Source: Acidimicrobiales bacterium (lineage in GTDB: Bacteria > Actinomycetota > Acidimicrobiia > Acidimicrobiales > RAAP-2). From it: DNA of 43,997 nt. The notes beneath the pieces were generated by a model. The model saw only the letters and a list, made by a program, of their open reading frames with translations. It was not told the DNA's origin and made no database searches. The stretch is from NCBI GenBank assembly GCA_017883025.1, contig JADGOH010000116.1, forward strand, positions 1 through 43,997, read 5' to 3'. Positions within the stretch are counted from its first letter, which is position 1. Each line of letters opens with the position of its first letter. Both the position numbers and the translations under genes were made by a program. Below, piece after piece: positions 30,972-38,822 of the stretch.

Positions 30972-31475
30972 TCACGGGCCGTCGGTCCGGTCGGCGCCCC
31001 GGCGGGCGGTCGGCATCGTAGAAGCCCGGCGCGCCTCCTGGCAGGCCGGGCAGGTCCCCACCAGGTCGAATTGGTGGCCGAGCACCTCGTAACCCTGCTC
31101 CTCGGCGACCACCCGGGCCGCCTCGTCCATGGCCCGCTCGAGCCGCGACGACGGGACGACGTCCTCGACGGTGCCGCACGTGGCGCAGGCCAGATGGTGG
31201 TGGTGTTCCGCCAGGTCCTCGGCCAGCTCGAACCGGGCGAGGTCGTCGAGCCCGTGGACCCGTCGGACGACGCCGGCCTCGATCAGCTCCGTGACAGTCC
31301 GGTAGACGCTGGACTGCACGAGTCCGTCGCTCGCTTCGACGATCTCGGGAATCGGCAGCGGACGCCCGGCCTCGGCCAGCGTGGTCACCAGGGCGCGGCG
31401 CACCCGGGTGTACCGCTGGTCGAGCCCGGCGAGGCGCAGGATGGCCTGCTCATGGACGGACGGTGCGGCGCTCAC
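30972..31475 (-). CDS. zur: Fur family regulator, Zur-like
   Basis: A 167-residue Fur-type repressor. The winged helix (about 25-80) has [11 protein letters not shown] and [21 protein letters not shown]. The metal region begins with four consecutive histidines (91-94) followed by C97-x2-C100, and a second C142-x2-C145 completes the structural zinc site. It lies 55 bp downstream of the zinc permease genes on the same strand, and Zur-type boxes precede the operon, so zinc sensing is the best call. GTG at 31475 is used because TAGTCT lies 7 nt upstream and the homology starts there. A Fur or Mur role cannot be fully excluded. Confidence 0.88.
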   Translation of the reverse strand: MSAAPSVHEQAILRLAGLDQRYTRVRRALVTTLAEAGRPLPIPEIVEASDGLVQSSVYRTVTELIEAGVVRRVHGLDDLARFELAEDLAEHHHHLACATCGTVEDVVPSSRLERAMDEAARVVAEEQGYEVLGHQFDLVGTCPACQEARRASTMPTARRGADRTDGP

Positions 31476-31482
31476 GCCGGAC

Positions 31483-31488
31483 AGACTA
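31483..31488 (-). promoter_or_regulatory. leaderless-type -10 element (zur)
   Basis: On the minus strand TAGTCT ends 7 nt before the GTG of zur, inside the 55-bp gap after the permease gene. It would allow zur expression apart from the zinc operon. Confidence 0.5.
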
Positions 31489-31530
31489 CGGCGTCCGCCA
31501 GGGGCGGTCCGACGCCCGGCGACCGGGCGG

Positions 31531-32442
31531 TCACCGGGCACGGGCCACCTCGGTGACCGAACCTCCCGGGCCGGCCGGGGCCGAGCCGCGCCGTCCTTCC
31601 ATCCGGCGCCGGGCGACAGCCGACCGGGCGAAGGTCCCGACGTAGACCGCGGTGGCCACGCCCAGGATGCCGAAGCTGGGCGGCACGCCGGGCGCCCCGT
31701 AGGCGATGATGAGGCCGGCCCACATCGACCCGACGGCGATCGCGGCCGACAGCCACAGCGCCCGGAGGGGTCGGGCCGTCAGCCGTTGTGCGGCGCCGGC
31801 AGGCGCGGCCAGGAGCCCGAGCAGCAGGAGGGCGCCCACTGCTTGGGTGGCCACCCCGGCCGTCAGCCCCAGCAGCACGAAGAACACCGTCGACAGCGTC
31901 CGGACCGGTACCCCCCGGGCCGCGGCCACGGCCGGATCCAGGCTGGCGAACAGGAGCGGGCGGGCGATCGCCAGGATCCCGGCCACCACCCCGAGGGCCA
32001 CGACGGCGTCCACCAGCGCCTGGCCACCGGTGAGGCCCAGGATCGAGCCGAACAGCACGTTGACCCCGGCCGTGCCGTCCCCGCCCGTCCCGCTCGCCGA
32101 CGTGGTGAACACGCTGAGGAAGAGCGCGCCCAACCCGAGTACCCAGGCGAACACCGAGCCGATGACCGTGTCGTCGGCAGCCGTGCGCCGGCCCAGCAGG
32201 GCCAGCAGGAGGGCGAATGCCACACAGCCGCCGTAGAGGCCGAGTCGGAGGTCGACCCCGAATGCCAGGGCGGCCAGTGCCCCGGTGAAGGCCACGTGGG
32301 ACAAGGCGTCGCCGGCGAAGACCTGGCCGCGCAGCACCACGACCGAGCCGACCAGACCTGCGGCCAGGGCGATCGCCGTGCCGGCCACGAACGCCGACTC
32401 CAGGAACGGGTGAGCGAACAGGAAGAAGCCGCCCGTCGTCAT
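31531..32442 (-). CDS. zinc/manganese ABC transporter permease (second)
   Basis: A 303-residue membrane permease of the ZnuB/MntB (ABC-3) family. About eight hydrophobic spans are visible. Landmarks are VVLRGQVFAGDALSHVAFTGALAALAFG (the conserved coupling segment with D and H), GSVFAWVLGLGALFL, and GVPVRTLSTVFFVLLGLTAGVATQAVGALLLLGLLAAPAGAAQ. The basic tail is Arg/Gly-rich. Its ATG overlaps the TGA of the first permease gene by 4 bp. Two different permeases in one operon suggest a heterodimeric membrane unit, as in Tro/Mts-type systems. Confidence 0.88.
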   Translation of the reverse strand: MTTGGFFLFAHPFLESAFVAGTAIALAAGLVGSVVVLRGQVFAGDALSHVAFTGALAALAFGVDLRLGLYGGCVAFALLLALLGRRTAADDTVIGSVFAWVLGLGALFLSVFTTSASGTGGDGTAGVNVLFGSILGLTGGQALVDAVVALGVVAGILAIARPLLFASLDPAVAAARGVPVRTLSTVFFVLLGLTAGVATQAVGALLLLGLLAAPAGAAQRLTARPLRALWLSAAIAVGSMWAGLIIAYGAPGVPPSFGILGVATAVYVGTFARSAVARRRMEGRRGSAPAGPGGSVTEVARAR

Positions 32443-33398
32443 GCCCCGACCGTCCCGGCCACCGGTGGCGTCGCGCTCCCCCACCGGTCGGTGACCCTGC
32501 CGTCGCCCGCGGCGATGCGCCCCCGGCGCGCCAGGGCGGCACGGCCGCCTGCCGCTCCCACGTAGAGGGCGAAGCCGAACGTGGACACCCAGAACCCGAC
32601 GGGCCATGGGGACCAGAACGCCACCGACAAGGACGCCCACACCACCACGAGGCCGAACACCACCGACAGCACAAGTCCGGCGACGGGGCGGGCCGTCACT
32701 TGCTGGGCGGCTGCGGACGGCATCACCAGCAGGGCGAACACGAGCAGTGCACCGGTGACCTGACTCACCTCGGCGGCCGTGCACCCGAGCAGCACCAGGA
32801 ACGCGATCGACAGGGCCCGGACAGGCACGCCCCGGGCCGCCGCCACGCCCCCGTCGACCGTGGCGAACAACAGGGGGCGGCCGATGACCGCCAGCACGCC
32901 CAGCACGAGGACCGCCACGCCCCCCAGGGCCAGGACCTGCCCGTCGGACACCCCGAGGAACGAGCCGAACAACAGGCCGGTGATGCTGTCGAGGAATCCT
33001 CCGTAGAGGCTCACGAACAGTGCCCCACAGGCGAGGGCGAAGGCCTGGACGGTGCCGATGACGGCCGACTCCTGGCTCCGGGGCCGGCCCGATGCCGACC
33101 GTGGCACGAGGGCGATGACCAGGGCGGCGAGGATGCTCCCGGTGAAGTACCCGGCCGTGGCGCTCACTCCCAACCAGATGGCGGCGGCGGCCCCGGGAAA
33201 CGAGACCACGGCAAGCGTGTGGCCGGCGAAGCTCTGGCGACGGAGCACCATCAGCCAGCCCACGAGAGCGGCCAGCACCGCCACGATCGTGCCCGCTCGG
33301 AAGGCGTTCACCATGAAGTGCAACGCCAGCATCCTCCGCAAGTCGTCCACCGGATTCGCCACGGGCCCGGCCAGCGCGGCCATCGCCACCGCGGTCAT
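32439..33398 (-). CDS. zinc/manganese ABC transporter permease (first)
   Basis: A 319-residue ABC-3 family permease. The coupling segment VVSFPGAAAAIWLG follows LRRQSFAGHTLA, which corresponds to the D/H region of its partner but with H in place of D. Further landmarks are GTVQAFALACGALFVSLYGGFL and AEVSQVTGALLVFALLVMPSAAAQ. About eight spans are seen. The start overlaps the end of the ATPase gene (ATGA) and the end overlaps the start of the second permease, so all three are translationally coupled. The ion is inferred as zinc from the operators and from zur. Confidence 0.88.
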   Translation of the reverse strand: MTAVAMAALAGPVANPVDDLRRMLALHFMVNAFRAGTIVAVLAALVGWLMVLRRQSFAGHTLAVVSFPGAAAAIWLGVSATAGYFTGSILAALVIALVPRSASGRPRSQESAVIGTVQAFALACGALFVSLYGGFLDSITGLLFGSFLGVSDGQVLALGGVAVLVLGVLAVIGRPLLFATVDGGVAAARGVPVRALSIAFLVLLGCTAAEVSQVTGALLVFALLVMPSAAAQQVTARPVAGLVLSVVFGLVVVWASLSVAFWSPWPVGFWVSTFGFALYVGAAGGRAALARRGRIAAGDGRVTDRWGSATPPVAGTVGA

Positions 33399-34267
33399 TC
33401 GCTCCCGCCGTGGTCGTGGGTGTGGCCGTGGGTGTGGCCGTGCGGCCCGGCGTGGTGGGACGCTGCATCCGGCTGACCCACGACCACCCGCCGGCCGTCA
33501 CTCGTCGTGAGCACCTCGATGGGGGTCCCGTAGAGGGCGCTGAGGGTGCCGGTGGTGATCACGTCGTCGGGAGTGCCGCTGACCGCCTTGCCCTGGGCGA
33601 CATAGACGACCGCATCGAGCGCTGAGGCGATGGGGTTCACGTCGTGGGCGACGATGAGGACGGTGATGCCCGATGCCCGCGAGATGTCCGAGATCAGCGA
33701 GGCCACCGCCGCCTGGTTCGGGAGGTCGAGGCTGTCGAGCGGCTCATCGAGGAGGAGGAGCCGGGGGTGGCGCACCAGTGCCTGGGCGATGAGGAGCCGC
33801 TGTTGCTCGCCGCCGGACACCTCGCCGATCGGACGTCCGGCGTAGTCCCCCGCTCCGACCATGTCGATGGCCTCGTCGACCCTGGCGTCCCGGGCCCGGC
33901 GCGCCGATCCCCACGGGAGCGGCAGCCCCCACCGGTCCCCGTCCACTCCCATGCGCACCACGTCGACGCCCCGCACCCGCATGCCGGCATCGAAGCTGCG
34001 TCGCTGGGGCAGGTACCCGATGTCCCGGCCGCCCTCGCCGGGCGGTCGCCCGAAGACCTCGATCCGGCCGCCCGACAGCGGCACCACGCCCAGGACCGCC
34101 TTGACGAGGGTCGACTTGCCGGCACCGTTCGGGCCGAGGACGGCGACGAAGGTACCCGGCTCGACGACCAGGTCCACGTGGGACCAGATGTCGCGGCCGC
34201 CGAGGCGGACCGTGGCGTCGGACAGTCGCACCGCCGGGGTCGGATCAGGCAGACGGCCGTCAGCCAC
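33395..34267 (-). CDS. zinc ABC transporter ATPase with histidine-rich C-terminal tail
   Basis: A 290-residue ATPase of the ZnuC/MntA type. Walker A is GPNGAGKST, the Q-loop is in GYLPQRRSFD, the signature is VSGGEQQR, Walker B is LLLLDEPLDSLD and the switch histidine is in VAHDVN. The last 20 residues carry eight histidines (HHAGPHGHTHGHTHDHGGSE), a likely cytoplasmic metal-binding tail beyond the normal ATPase length. The GTG start overlaps the end of the lipoprotein gene by 8 bp. The end overlaps the first permease (ATGA). Confidence 0.9.
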   Translation of the reverse strand: MADGRLPDPTPAVRLSDATVRLGGRDIWSHVDLVVEPGTFVAVLGPNGAGKSTLVKAVLGVVPLSGGRIEVFGRPPGEGGRDIGYLPQRRSFDAGMRVRGVDVVRMGVDGDRWGLPLPWGSARRARDARVDEAIDMVGAGDYAGRPIGEVSGGEQQRLLIAQALVRHPRLLLLDEPLDSLDLPNQAAVASLISDISRASGITVLIVAHDVNPIASALDAVVYVAQGKAVSGTPDDVITTGTLSALYGTPIEVLTTSDGRRVVVGQPDAASHHAGPHGHTHGHTHDHGGSE

Positions 34268-35219
34268 GCGAATCCTCGAGCGCGGTCTCCAGTGCGTGCA
34301 GCTGGGTCGTCTGCCACGCCTGGAAGGTGGCCCCGGCCGGCTGCAGGGTCTCGGAGACGCGAACCAGCGGGATGCCGGCGGTCCGGGCGGCGCGCACCTG
34401 GGCCTGGACGTCGGGCGTGAGGTTCTGCGTGTTCTCCAGGTAGGCGCGGACGGTGCGTTCCCTCAGTTGGGCGTCGATGGTCGCCGTGTCCGCCGCGGAC
34501 ACGTCGGTGCCCTCGCTGATCGCCCGCAGGAACGAAGGCGGCGTCACCAGATCGAGCCCCAGCGCCCGGCACAGGTAGACGACGATCGACTCCGACGCGC
34601 CGACCCGGGCACCGGCGAACCGGGATCGGATGGAGTCGATCGCGGCGTGGTACCCGGCGAGGCCGACCTCCACGTAACGCTGCGCCCGGGCGAGGAAATA
34701 GGCGCGGTCCGCCGGATCGGCAGCGGTGAGGTCGATCGTCGCCGCGCTCACGAACCGAGCCACATATGCCGGCGAATACCAGAGGTGCGGGTTGCCCCCT
34801 GGGGCCACGCCGACGAGGGTGCCGACGTCGAGCACGGTCCGGGACCCACCGTCAGCCGCCAACAGCCGCTGCATCCACGGGTCGTACCCGGCGCCGTTGA
34901 GCACCGCAAGCTGGGCGTCGGCCAGCCGTCGGGCGTCGGCCGCCGTGGGCTCATAGGCATGAGGGTCGGTTTCGGGGTTGGCGACGAGGCTTACGACACG
35001 GGCGTGGCCGCCCCCGACCTGGGCGACGATGCTCCCCCAGAAGTCCTCGGCGGCCACGACCCGCACCACGCGGTGCGAGTAGGTCGAGGTGCCCTCGCCA
35101 CCCGGGGGCAGGGACAGGGCACACCCGGCCACGAGCATCATGGTGACGAGCAGGACGCTCGCTTCGGTTGCCGTCGCCCGGGTGCGTCGCCAGCGCTGCG
35201 GTGGGACTTCGGAGTGCAC
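34260..35219 (-). CDS. zinc-binding lipoprotein of the ABC transporter (ZnuA-like)
   Basis: A 319-residue substrate-binding lipoprotein. The signal sequence ends in the lipobox LVAGC (C33). Two metal-ligand histidines are visible, DPHAYEP and GNPHLWYSP. The third canonical His of ZnuA (before the 'YL..RYGL' stretch) is not evident; that region reads GASESIVVYLCRALGLDL, so Glu or Ser may replace it. The His-rich loop common in proteobacterial ZnuA is also missing. The GTG start has TAGAGT 6 nt upstream, directly below the first Zur box. It opens a coupled four-gene operon. Confidence 0.85.
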   Translation of the reverse strand: MHSEVPPQRWRRTRATATEASVLLVTMMLVAGCALSLPPGGEGTSTYSHRVVRVVAAEDFWGSIVAQVGGGHARVVSLVANPETDPHAYEPTAADARRLADAQLAVLNGAGYDPWMQRLLAADGGSRTVLDVGTLVGVAPGGNPHLWYSPAYVARFVSAATIDLTAADPADRAYFLARAQRYVEVGLAGYHAAIDSIRSRFAGARVGASESIVVYLCRALGLDLVTPPSFLRAISEGTDVSAADTATIDAQLRERTVRAYLENTQNLTPDVQAQVRAARTAGIPLVRVSETLQPAGATFQAWQTTQLHALETALEDSRG

Positions 35220-35225
35220 CTCGAC

Positions 35226-35231
35226 ACTCTA
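35226..35231 (-). promoter_or_regulatory. leaderless-type -10 element (zinc operon)
   Basis: On the minus strand TAGAGT ends 6 nt before the GTG at 35219. The first Zur box begins 2 bp beyond it. Confidence 0.6.
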
Positions 35232-35233
35232 GA

Positions 35234-35254
35234 TGATAATGATAATCATTATCA
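35234..35254. promoter_or_regulatory. Zur-type box 1 (perfect 21-bp palindrome)
   Basis: Arms TGATAATGAT and ATCATTATCA surround a central A. This matches the AT-rich Zur/Fur box style and sits over the -35/-10 spacer of the zinc operon. It stands out sharply in GC-rich DNA. Confidence 0.88.
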
Positions 35255-35259
35255 ATATA

Positions 35260-35280
35260 CGATAATGATTATCATTATCA
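35260..35280. promoter_or_regulatory. Zur-type box 2 (near-perfect palindrome)
   Basis: GATAATGAT-T-ATCATTATC forms the core, with one mismatch at the outermost pair. Its centre is 26 bp from that of box 1. Two dimers could bind in tandem. Confidence 0.85.
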
Positions 35281-35334
35281 CGACCCGCCCGGCGGATGAC
35301 CTCACGCCCCGTGGGTCCGTGTCGCCTCAGAGCC

Positions 35335-36207
35335 TCAGACCCGCAGGGCCAACCCCGCCTCGAGCACGCCCCGGGCTGCGATCACGTCTTCGGTGCGGGG
35401 GCCGTCGCCGTCGCCCGGCACCTCGAGGATGGCCGGCACGCCCTGCAGGGCAGGATGCCCCAGCAGCGCCGCCAGTCCATCGGCGCCGATGGTGCCGGCA
35501 CCGATGTTCTCGTGCCGGTCCCTGTTGGCCCCGAAGTCGACCTTGGAGTCGTTCAGGTGCATGCAGCGCAGGCGGGTCATCCCCACGGTTCCCTCGACGA
35601 GGGCGATCAGGGCGTCGGCCTCCTCGACCGTGCCGAACGGGATGCCGGACGCCCACAGGTGCTGAGTGTCGAGGCAGACGCCCAGCCGCTCATCGCCGCC
35701 CGCTGCATCGATCACGTGGGCCAGTTCCTCGAACGACCGCCCGACGGTGTCCCCGGCCCCGGCGGCGTTCTCGAGCAGGATCGGGCAGCCCTCCATGTCG
35801 GCGTCGACTTCGTCCAGGGAGCCGACCAGCGCCTCGGCCACGGCGGGCAGCGCCGTCTCGAACCCGCTGCCCCGGTGGCTCCCGATGTGCAGGACCAGGC
35901 CTTCGGCGCCCATTCCGTCGGCGGTGCCCAGGTTCGCCGTGAGGCACGCACGGGACTTGGCGGCCAGCTCGGGATCGGGCGAGGCCAGGTTGATCAGGTA
36001 GGTGGCGTGGCAGAAGGTCGAGGCCACCGACGGGTGCTCGGCCTGGGCGGCCCGGTAGTTGGCGAGCACCTCGTCGCTGTACTGCGACGGCTTCCACATG
36101 CGGGGGCTCTGCGTGAAGATCTGCACGGCGTCGGCGCCGATGTCCGCCCCGTGCTCGAGGGCCGGGACCAGGCCCTTCCCCGCTCGTACGTGCGCTCCGA
36201 TCAGCAT
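35335..36207 (-). CDS. nfo: endonuclease IV (deoxyribonuclease IV, AP endonuclease)
   Basis: A 290-residue zinc-dependent TIM-barrel endonuclease that cuts 5' of abasic sites in base excision repair. Metal-binding and family segments are MLIGAHVRAGKGL, DAVQIFTQSPRMW, LVLHIGSHRGSG, ILLENAAGAGDTVG, GVCLDTQHLWASG, MHLNDSKVDFGANRDRHENIG and PAILEVPGDGDG. All His/Asp/Glu ligands appear present. The ATG at 36207 has TACGGT 6 nt upstream and is preferred to a longer frame. It is an independent unit between the zinc operon promoter and an LLM-like gene. Confidence 0.93.
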   Translation of the reverse strand: MLIGAHVRAGKGLVPALEHGADIGADAVQIFTQSPRMWKPSQYSDEVLANYRAAQAEHPSVASTFCHATYLINLASPDPELAAKSRACLTANLGTADGMGAEGLVLHIGSHRGSGFETALPAVAEALVGSLDEVDADMEGCPILLENAAGAGDTVGRSFEELAHVIDAAGGDERLGVCLDTQHLWASGIPFGTVEEADALIALVEGTVGMTRLRCMHLNDSKVDFGANRDRHENIGAGTIGADGLAALLGHPALQGVPAILEVPGDGDGPRTEDVIAARGVLEAGLALRV

Positions 36208-36290
36208 GGGCGCACCGTAGCAGCGCCCCCCGGGCGCCAACCCGGGCCCTGGAGCCGCGCACCAGTCCGGTCATGCCCGGGAGGTGCAGG

Positions 36291-37118
36291 TCACCAGGTC
36301 GAGGCCAGGCCCTCCGCTGCCGCCGGGTCCCAGGGGAACGGCAGACCGACGAGGCAACCGGTCGCTCCGGCAGACCGGACGCCGGCGACCGCGTCGCCGA
36401 GCCCGCCAGCGGCACTGTCCCGACCGAGCCGCCCCAGGACCGCGACCGTCCCATTCGACGCCTCGCCGGCATCGGCCCGGATCGACACGGCACGGACCGC
36501 GTCACGTACGCCGTCGGCCCCGCCGTCGACCACCACGGCGTCGGCCAGTCGCGCCGCAACATCGAGGAGGGGCATCCGCCCCGCCCCGTCGCCGTGCAGC
36601 ACGACGACGATCGGCACACCACCCGTCTGGACGGGCGCGGGCCGGTTGACGGCATCGTCGACCGAGTAGATACGGCCGGCATACGTGGGGTGCTCGTCCA
36701 CGAGGACGGCCCGGCAGACGGTCAGCGCCTCGAACAGCCGCTCGGCATCTGATTCGTTGCCGCAGTCCCCGTCCAGAGCCAGCACGCCCCGACCGTGCGA
36801 GATCACGTCCACCCCGGTCACGATCTTGGCCAGGATCGACGGCGCCCGGCGCTCGGTCCCGTCGGCCACGACACCGAGCCGGACCCGGTCGGAGCGCACG
36901 GCGAGTGCTCCGAGCAGCGAGTAGGCCTCGTAGGGTGTCGCCGCCCCCGCCGGATGGCCGGACTCCGACACCCATAGCGAGCCGATTCCGGCCCGGTCGG
37001 CGGTCGCCGCCGCCCCGGCGGCTCGAGCGAGCACTCCGGAGGTCGCACCTTCCTCGGGTGGCTCCAGCCACAGGCCGATCCCGCCGAGTCCACGTGGGTG
37101 CACTGTGCGCTCCGGCAT
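36291..37118 (-). CDS. LLM class flavin/F420-dependent oxidoreductase-like protein, divergent
   Basis: A 275-residue TIM-barrel of the luciferase-like group. Landmarks are GGIGLWLEPPEEG, RAGIGSLWVSESGHPAG, VRLGVVADGTERRAPSILAKIV and GRGVLALDGDCGNESD, followed by VDDAVNRPAPVQTGGVPIVVV. It is shorter than the two other LLM proteins in this window (300 and 324) and less conserved in the cofactor segment. The ATG at 37118 has TACTGT 7 nt upstream, the leaderless pattern. An in-frame GTG at 37139 is possible but would include the -10. The substrate is unknown. Confidence 0.72.
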   Translation of the reverse strand: MPERTVHPRGLGGIGLWLEPPEEGATSGVLARAAGAAATADRAGIGSLWVSESGHPAGAATPYEAYSLLGALAVRSDRVRLGVVADGTERRAPSILAKIVTGVDVISHGRGVLALDGDCGNESDAERLFEALTVCRAVLVDEHPTYAGRIYSVDDAVNRPAPVQTGGVPIVVVLHGDGAGRMPLLDVAARLADAVVVDGGADGVRDAVRAVSIRADAGEASNGTVAVLGRLGRDSAAGGLGDAVAGVRSAGATGCLVGLPFPWDPAAAEGLASTW

Positions 37119-37125
37119 CGCACGA

Positions 37126-37131
37126 ACAGTA
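37126..37131 (-). promoter_or_regulatory. leaderless-type -10 element (third LLM gene)
   Basis: On the minus strand TACTGT ends 7 nt before the ATG at 37118. Confidence 0.5.
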
Positions 37132-37184
37132 GCGGTCACCTACCCGGGCCACGCGGGACCGGGTCCGACGGACTGCGGCCACTG

Positions 37185-37706
37185 GTGGACCTGCCGGCCC
37201 CACCACGAGTCGGGAGGATTGGAGGTGACCATGGGACTCCGCTGCGGATCGGCCTGACGTCGACCCCGTCGACCCCGTCGACCGTCGACCCCGTCGACGC
37301 CGTCGACGCCGTCGACCATGGACTCTGCCTGCTGGTCACCGTCGCCGGCCTCCTGCTCACCGCCCTGCTGGTGTTCCTGGACCTGGAGGCGACGGTCGTC
37401 TCGGGCCGCGCTCCCGCCAGTCCGGCGCGGCCGGCAGCTGCAGAGACGACCCGGGGCCAGCTGAGGCTCCTCGGCGCCGTGCCACGGTCCAGTAGGTCGA
37501 CCCCTCCGGCCAGGGCCCAGGCGCCCCGGCCCCCTGCCGGCAGCCGACCCGGCGATGACGTTCACCGGCCCGCCGTCGAACGGCCCGGCCGCCATGAGCC
37601 TGGCCCCGGCACCGGGGGGGTGTCGTCCTCATCGATCGGCCGGCAGCAGGGGTCCGGCCCTGCGGCCTGCGCGACGACGCGGCGGACCCCCGGCTCAGGC
37701 CCGTGA
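37185..37706 (+). other. weakly coding region: possible single-span membrane protein or decayed gene
   Basis: Between the third LLM gene and dprA lies about 575 bp without a clear gene. A rightward frame from GTG 37185 (173 residues) contains one convincing transmembrane segment, LCLLVTVAGLLLTALLVFLDL, and a low-complexity Ala/Pro/Arg/Ser tail. Just upstream, a textbook Shine-Dalgarno GGAGGT and ATG (37231) open a different frame that encodes only MGLRCGSA before TGA at 37255. A frameshifted small membrane gene is one reading; chance is another. The tail overlaps the dprA stop by 12 bp. Confidence 0.25.
37259..37316. repeat. GTCGAC tandem repeat
   Basis: Seven GTCGAC hexamers occur in 58 bp, mostly as 9-bp units GTCGACCCC (three copies, one after a 7-bp short unit) and GTCGACGCC (two copies). 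The repeat would encode V-D-P/V-D-A units in the membrane-protein frame. Replication slippage is the likely origin. Confidence 0.85.
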
Positions 37707-38822
37707 CCACCACCCGGCGCCGGCGGTCAGCAGGCCGCGCTCGACGAGCTCCTCGCCGGCCGCCGTCAACGCCGCCAACGACAGGTCAGTGCGGAGCAGC
37801 ACGGTCTCGACGGTGGTGGGCGTGTCGTCGACGGCCTCCCAGACCGCCCGCTCCAGCCGGTCGACGGGGCCTGGATCACCGGGGTCGGCTCTCCCGCGTG
37901 CAGCAGGGGACGACGCGGGTCCCACCATGCCCCGACCCTGCCGGGCGAGCGCCACCGCAGCCAGGACGTCGTCGGCGTCCCGGACGGGCACGCATCCGTC
38001 GACCAGCAGCTCGTTGGTACCCGCCGAGGCAGCGCTGTAGACCGACCCAGGGACGGCACACACGGGGATCGACCGTCGGGCTGCCGCCTCGGCCGTGTAC
38101 AACGATCCTCCGGCGCGATGGCTCTCCACCACGACCACGACATCGGCCAGGGCGGCGATGATCCGATTGCGGGCCGGGAACACCATCGGACGGGCCTCGG
38201 TGCCGAGGGCGGCTTCGGACAGCACCGCACCGGCGGCTGCCACCCGTGCCCACAGGGCGCGGTTCTCCCTCGGATACGGGACGTCGAGGCCGGTCCCCAC
38301 TACGGCGACCGGCGGGGCGGCACCCGGCCCGGCCGCCAGCGCGCCGGAGTGGGCGGCGGCATCGATCCCTCGGGCGAGCCCGGACACGACCACGACCTCG
38401 GCCGCCGCCAGGCGTCTCCCGAGGTCGGCTGCGACCTTGGCACCGTACGGGGTGGCAGAACGCGTACCGACGACGGCGACGGCTGGCCGGGCCTCGAGCA
38501 CGGTCGGATCACCCGAGGCACACAGCACCGCCGGAGCTCCCGGGTCGCCTACCAGGGCTGCCGGATAACCGGTCCACCCCGGCAGCAGCACGTCCACCCC
38601 GGCTGCGGCGTATCGGGTCACCACCTCGTCGGGATCCACCTGCCGGGCGGCCGCGGTGAACCGCCGCGACGGGTCGGCCGGATGGGCGCCGGCGCGCACG
38701 GCTGCCCACGCCACCCGGGGGCCCATCCCATCGAGGAGTCGGGCCAGACGCACCGGCGTCATCCCCGGCAGGCCGAGCAGGGCAGCGGCACAGGACCGGT
38801 CGCGGGGCACGGCCCCGCTCAT
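37695..38822 (-). CDS. dprA: DNA-processing protein DprA
   Basis: A 375-residue DprA/Smf protein that protects incoming single-stranded DNA and loads RecA. The Rossmann-like core is clear: VAVVGTRSATPYG, VVVSGLARGIDAAAHSGAL, VAVVGTGLDVPYPRENRAL, FPARNRIIAALADVVVVVES and GGSLYTAEAA. An N-terminal helical part precedes it. A C-terminal winged-helix segment (VDRLERAVWEAVDDTPTTVETVLL) follows. The ATG overlaps the stop codon of comM (ATGA), a common gene pairing. The downstream end faces the weakly coding region. Confidence 0.93.
   Translation of the reverse strand: MSGAVPRDRSCAAALLGLPGMTPVRLARLLDGMGPRVAWAAVRAGAHPADPSRRFTAAARQVDPDEVVTRYAAAGVDVLLPGWTGYPAALVGDPGAPAVLCASGDPTVLEARPAVAVVGTRSATPYGAKVAADLGRRLAAAEVVVVSGLARGIDAAAHSGALAAGPGAAPPVAVVGTGLDVPYPRENRALWARVAAAGAVLSEAALGTEARPMVFPARNRIIAALADVVVVVESHRAGGSLYTAEAAARRSIPVCAVPGSVYSAASAGTNELLVDGCVPVRDADDVLAAVALARQGRGMVGPASSPAARGRADPGDPGPVDRLERAVWEAVDDTPTTVETVLLRTDLSLAALTAAGEELVERGLLTAGAGWWSRA

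Noticed and set aside
31381-32565. 394-codon plus-strand frame opposite zur and the permease
   Set aside because: It is Gln/Gly/Arg-rich with no recognisable motif and is antisense to real membrane protein genes.
37259-37316. CRISPR-like array
   Set aside because: Units are 7-9 bp with no spacers. It is a simple tandem repeat.
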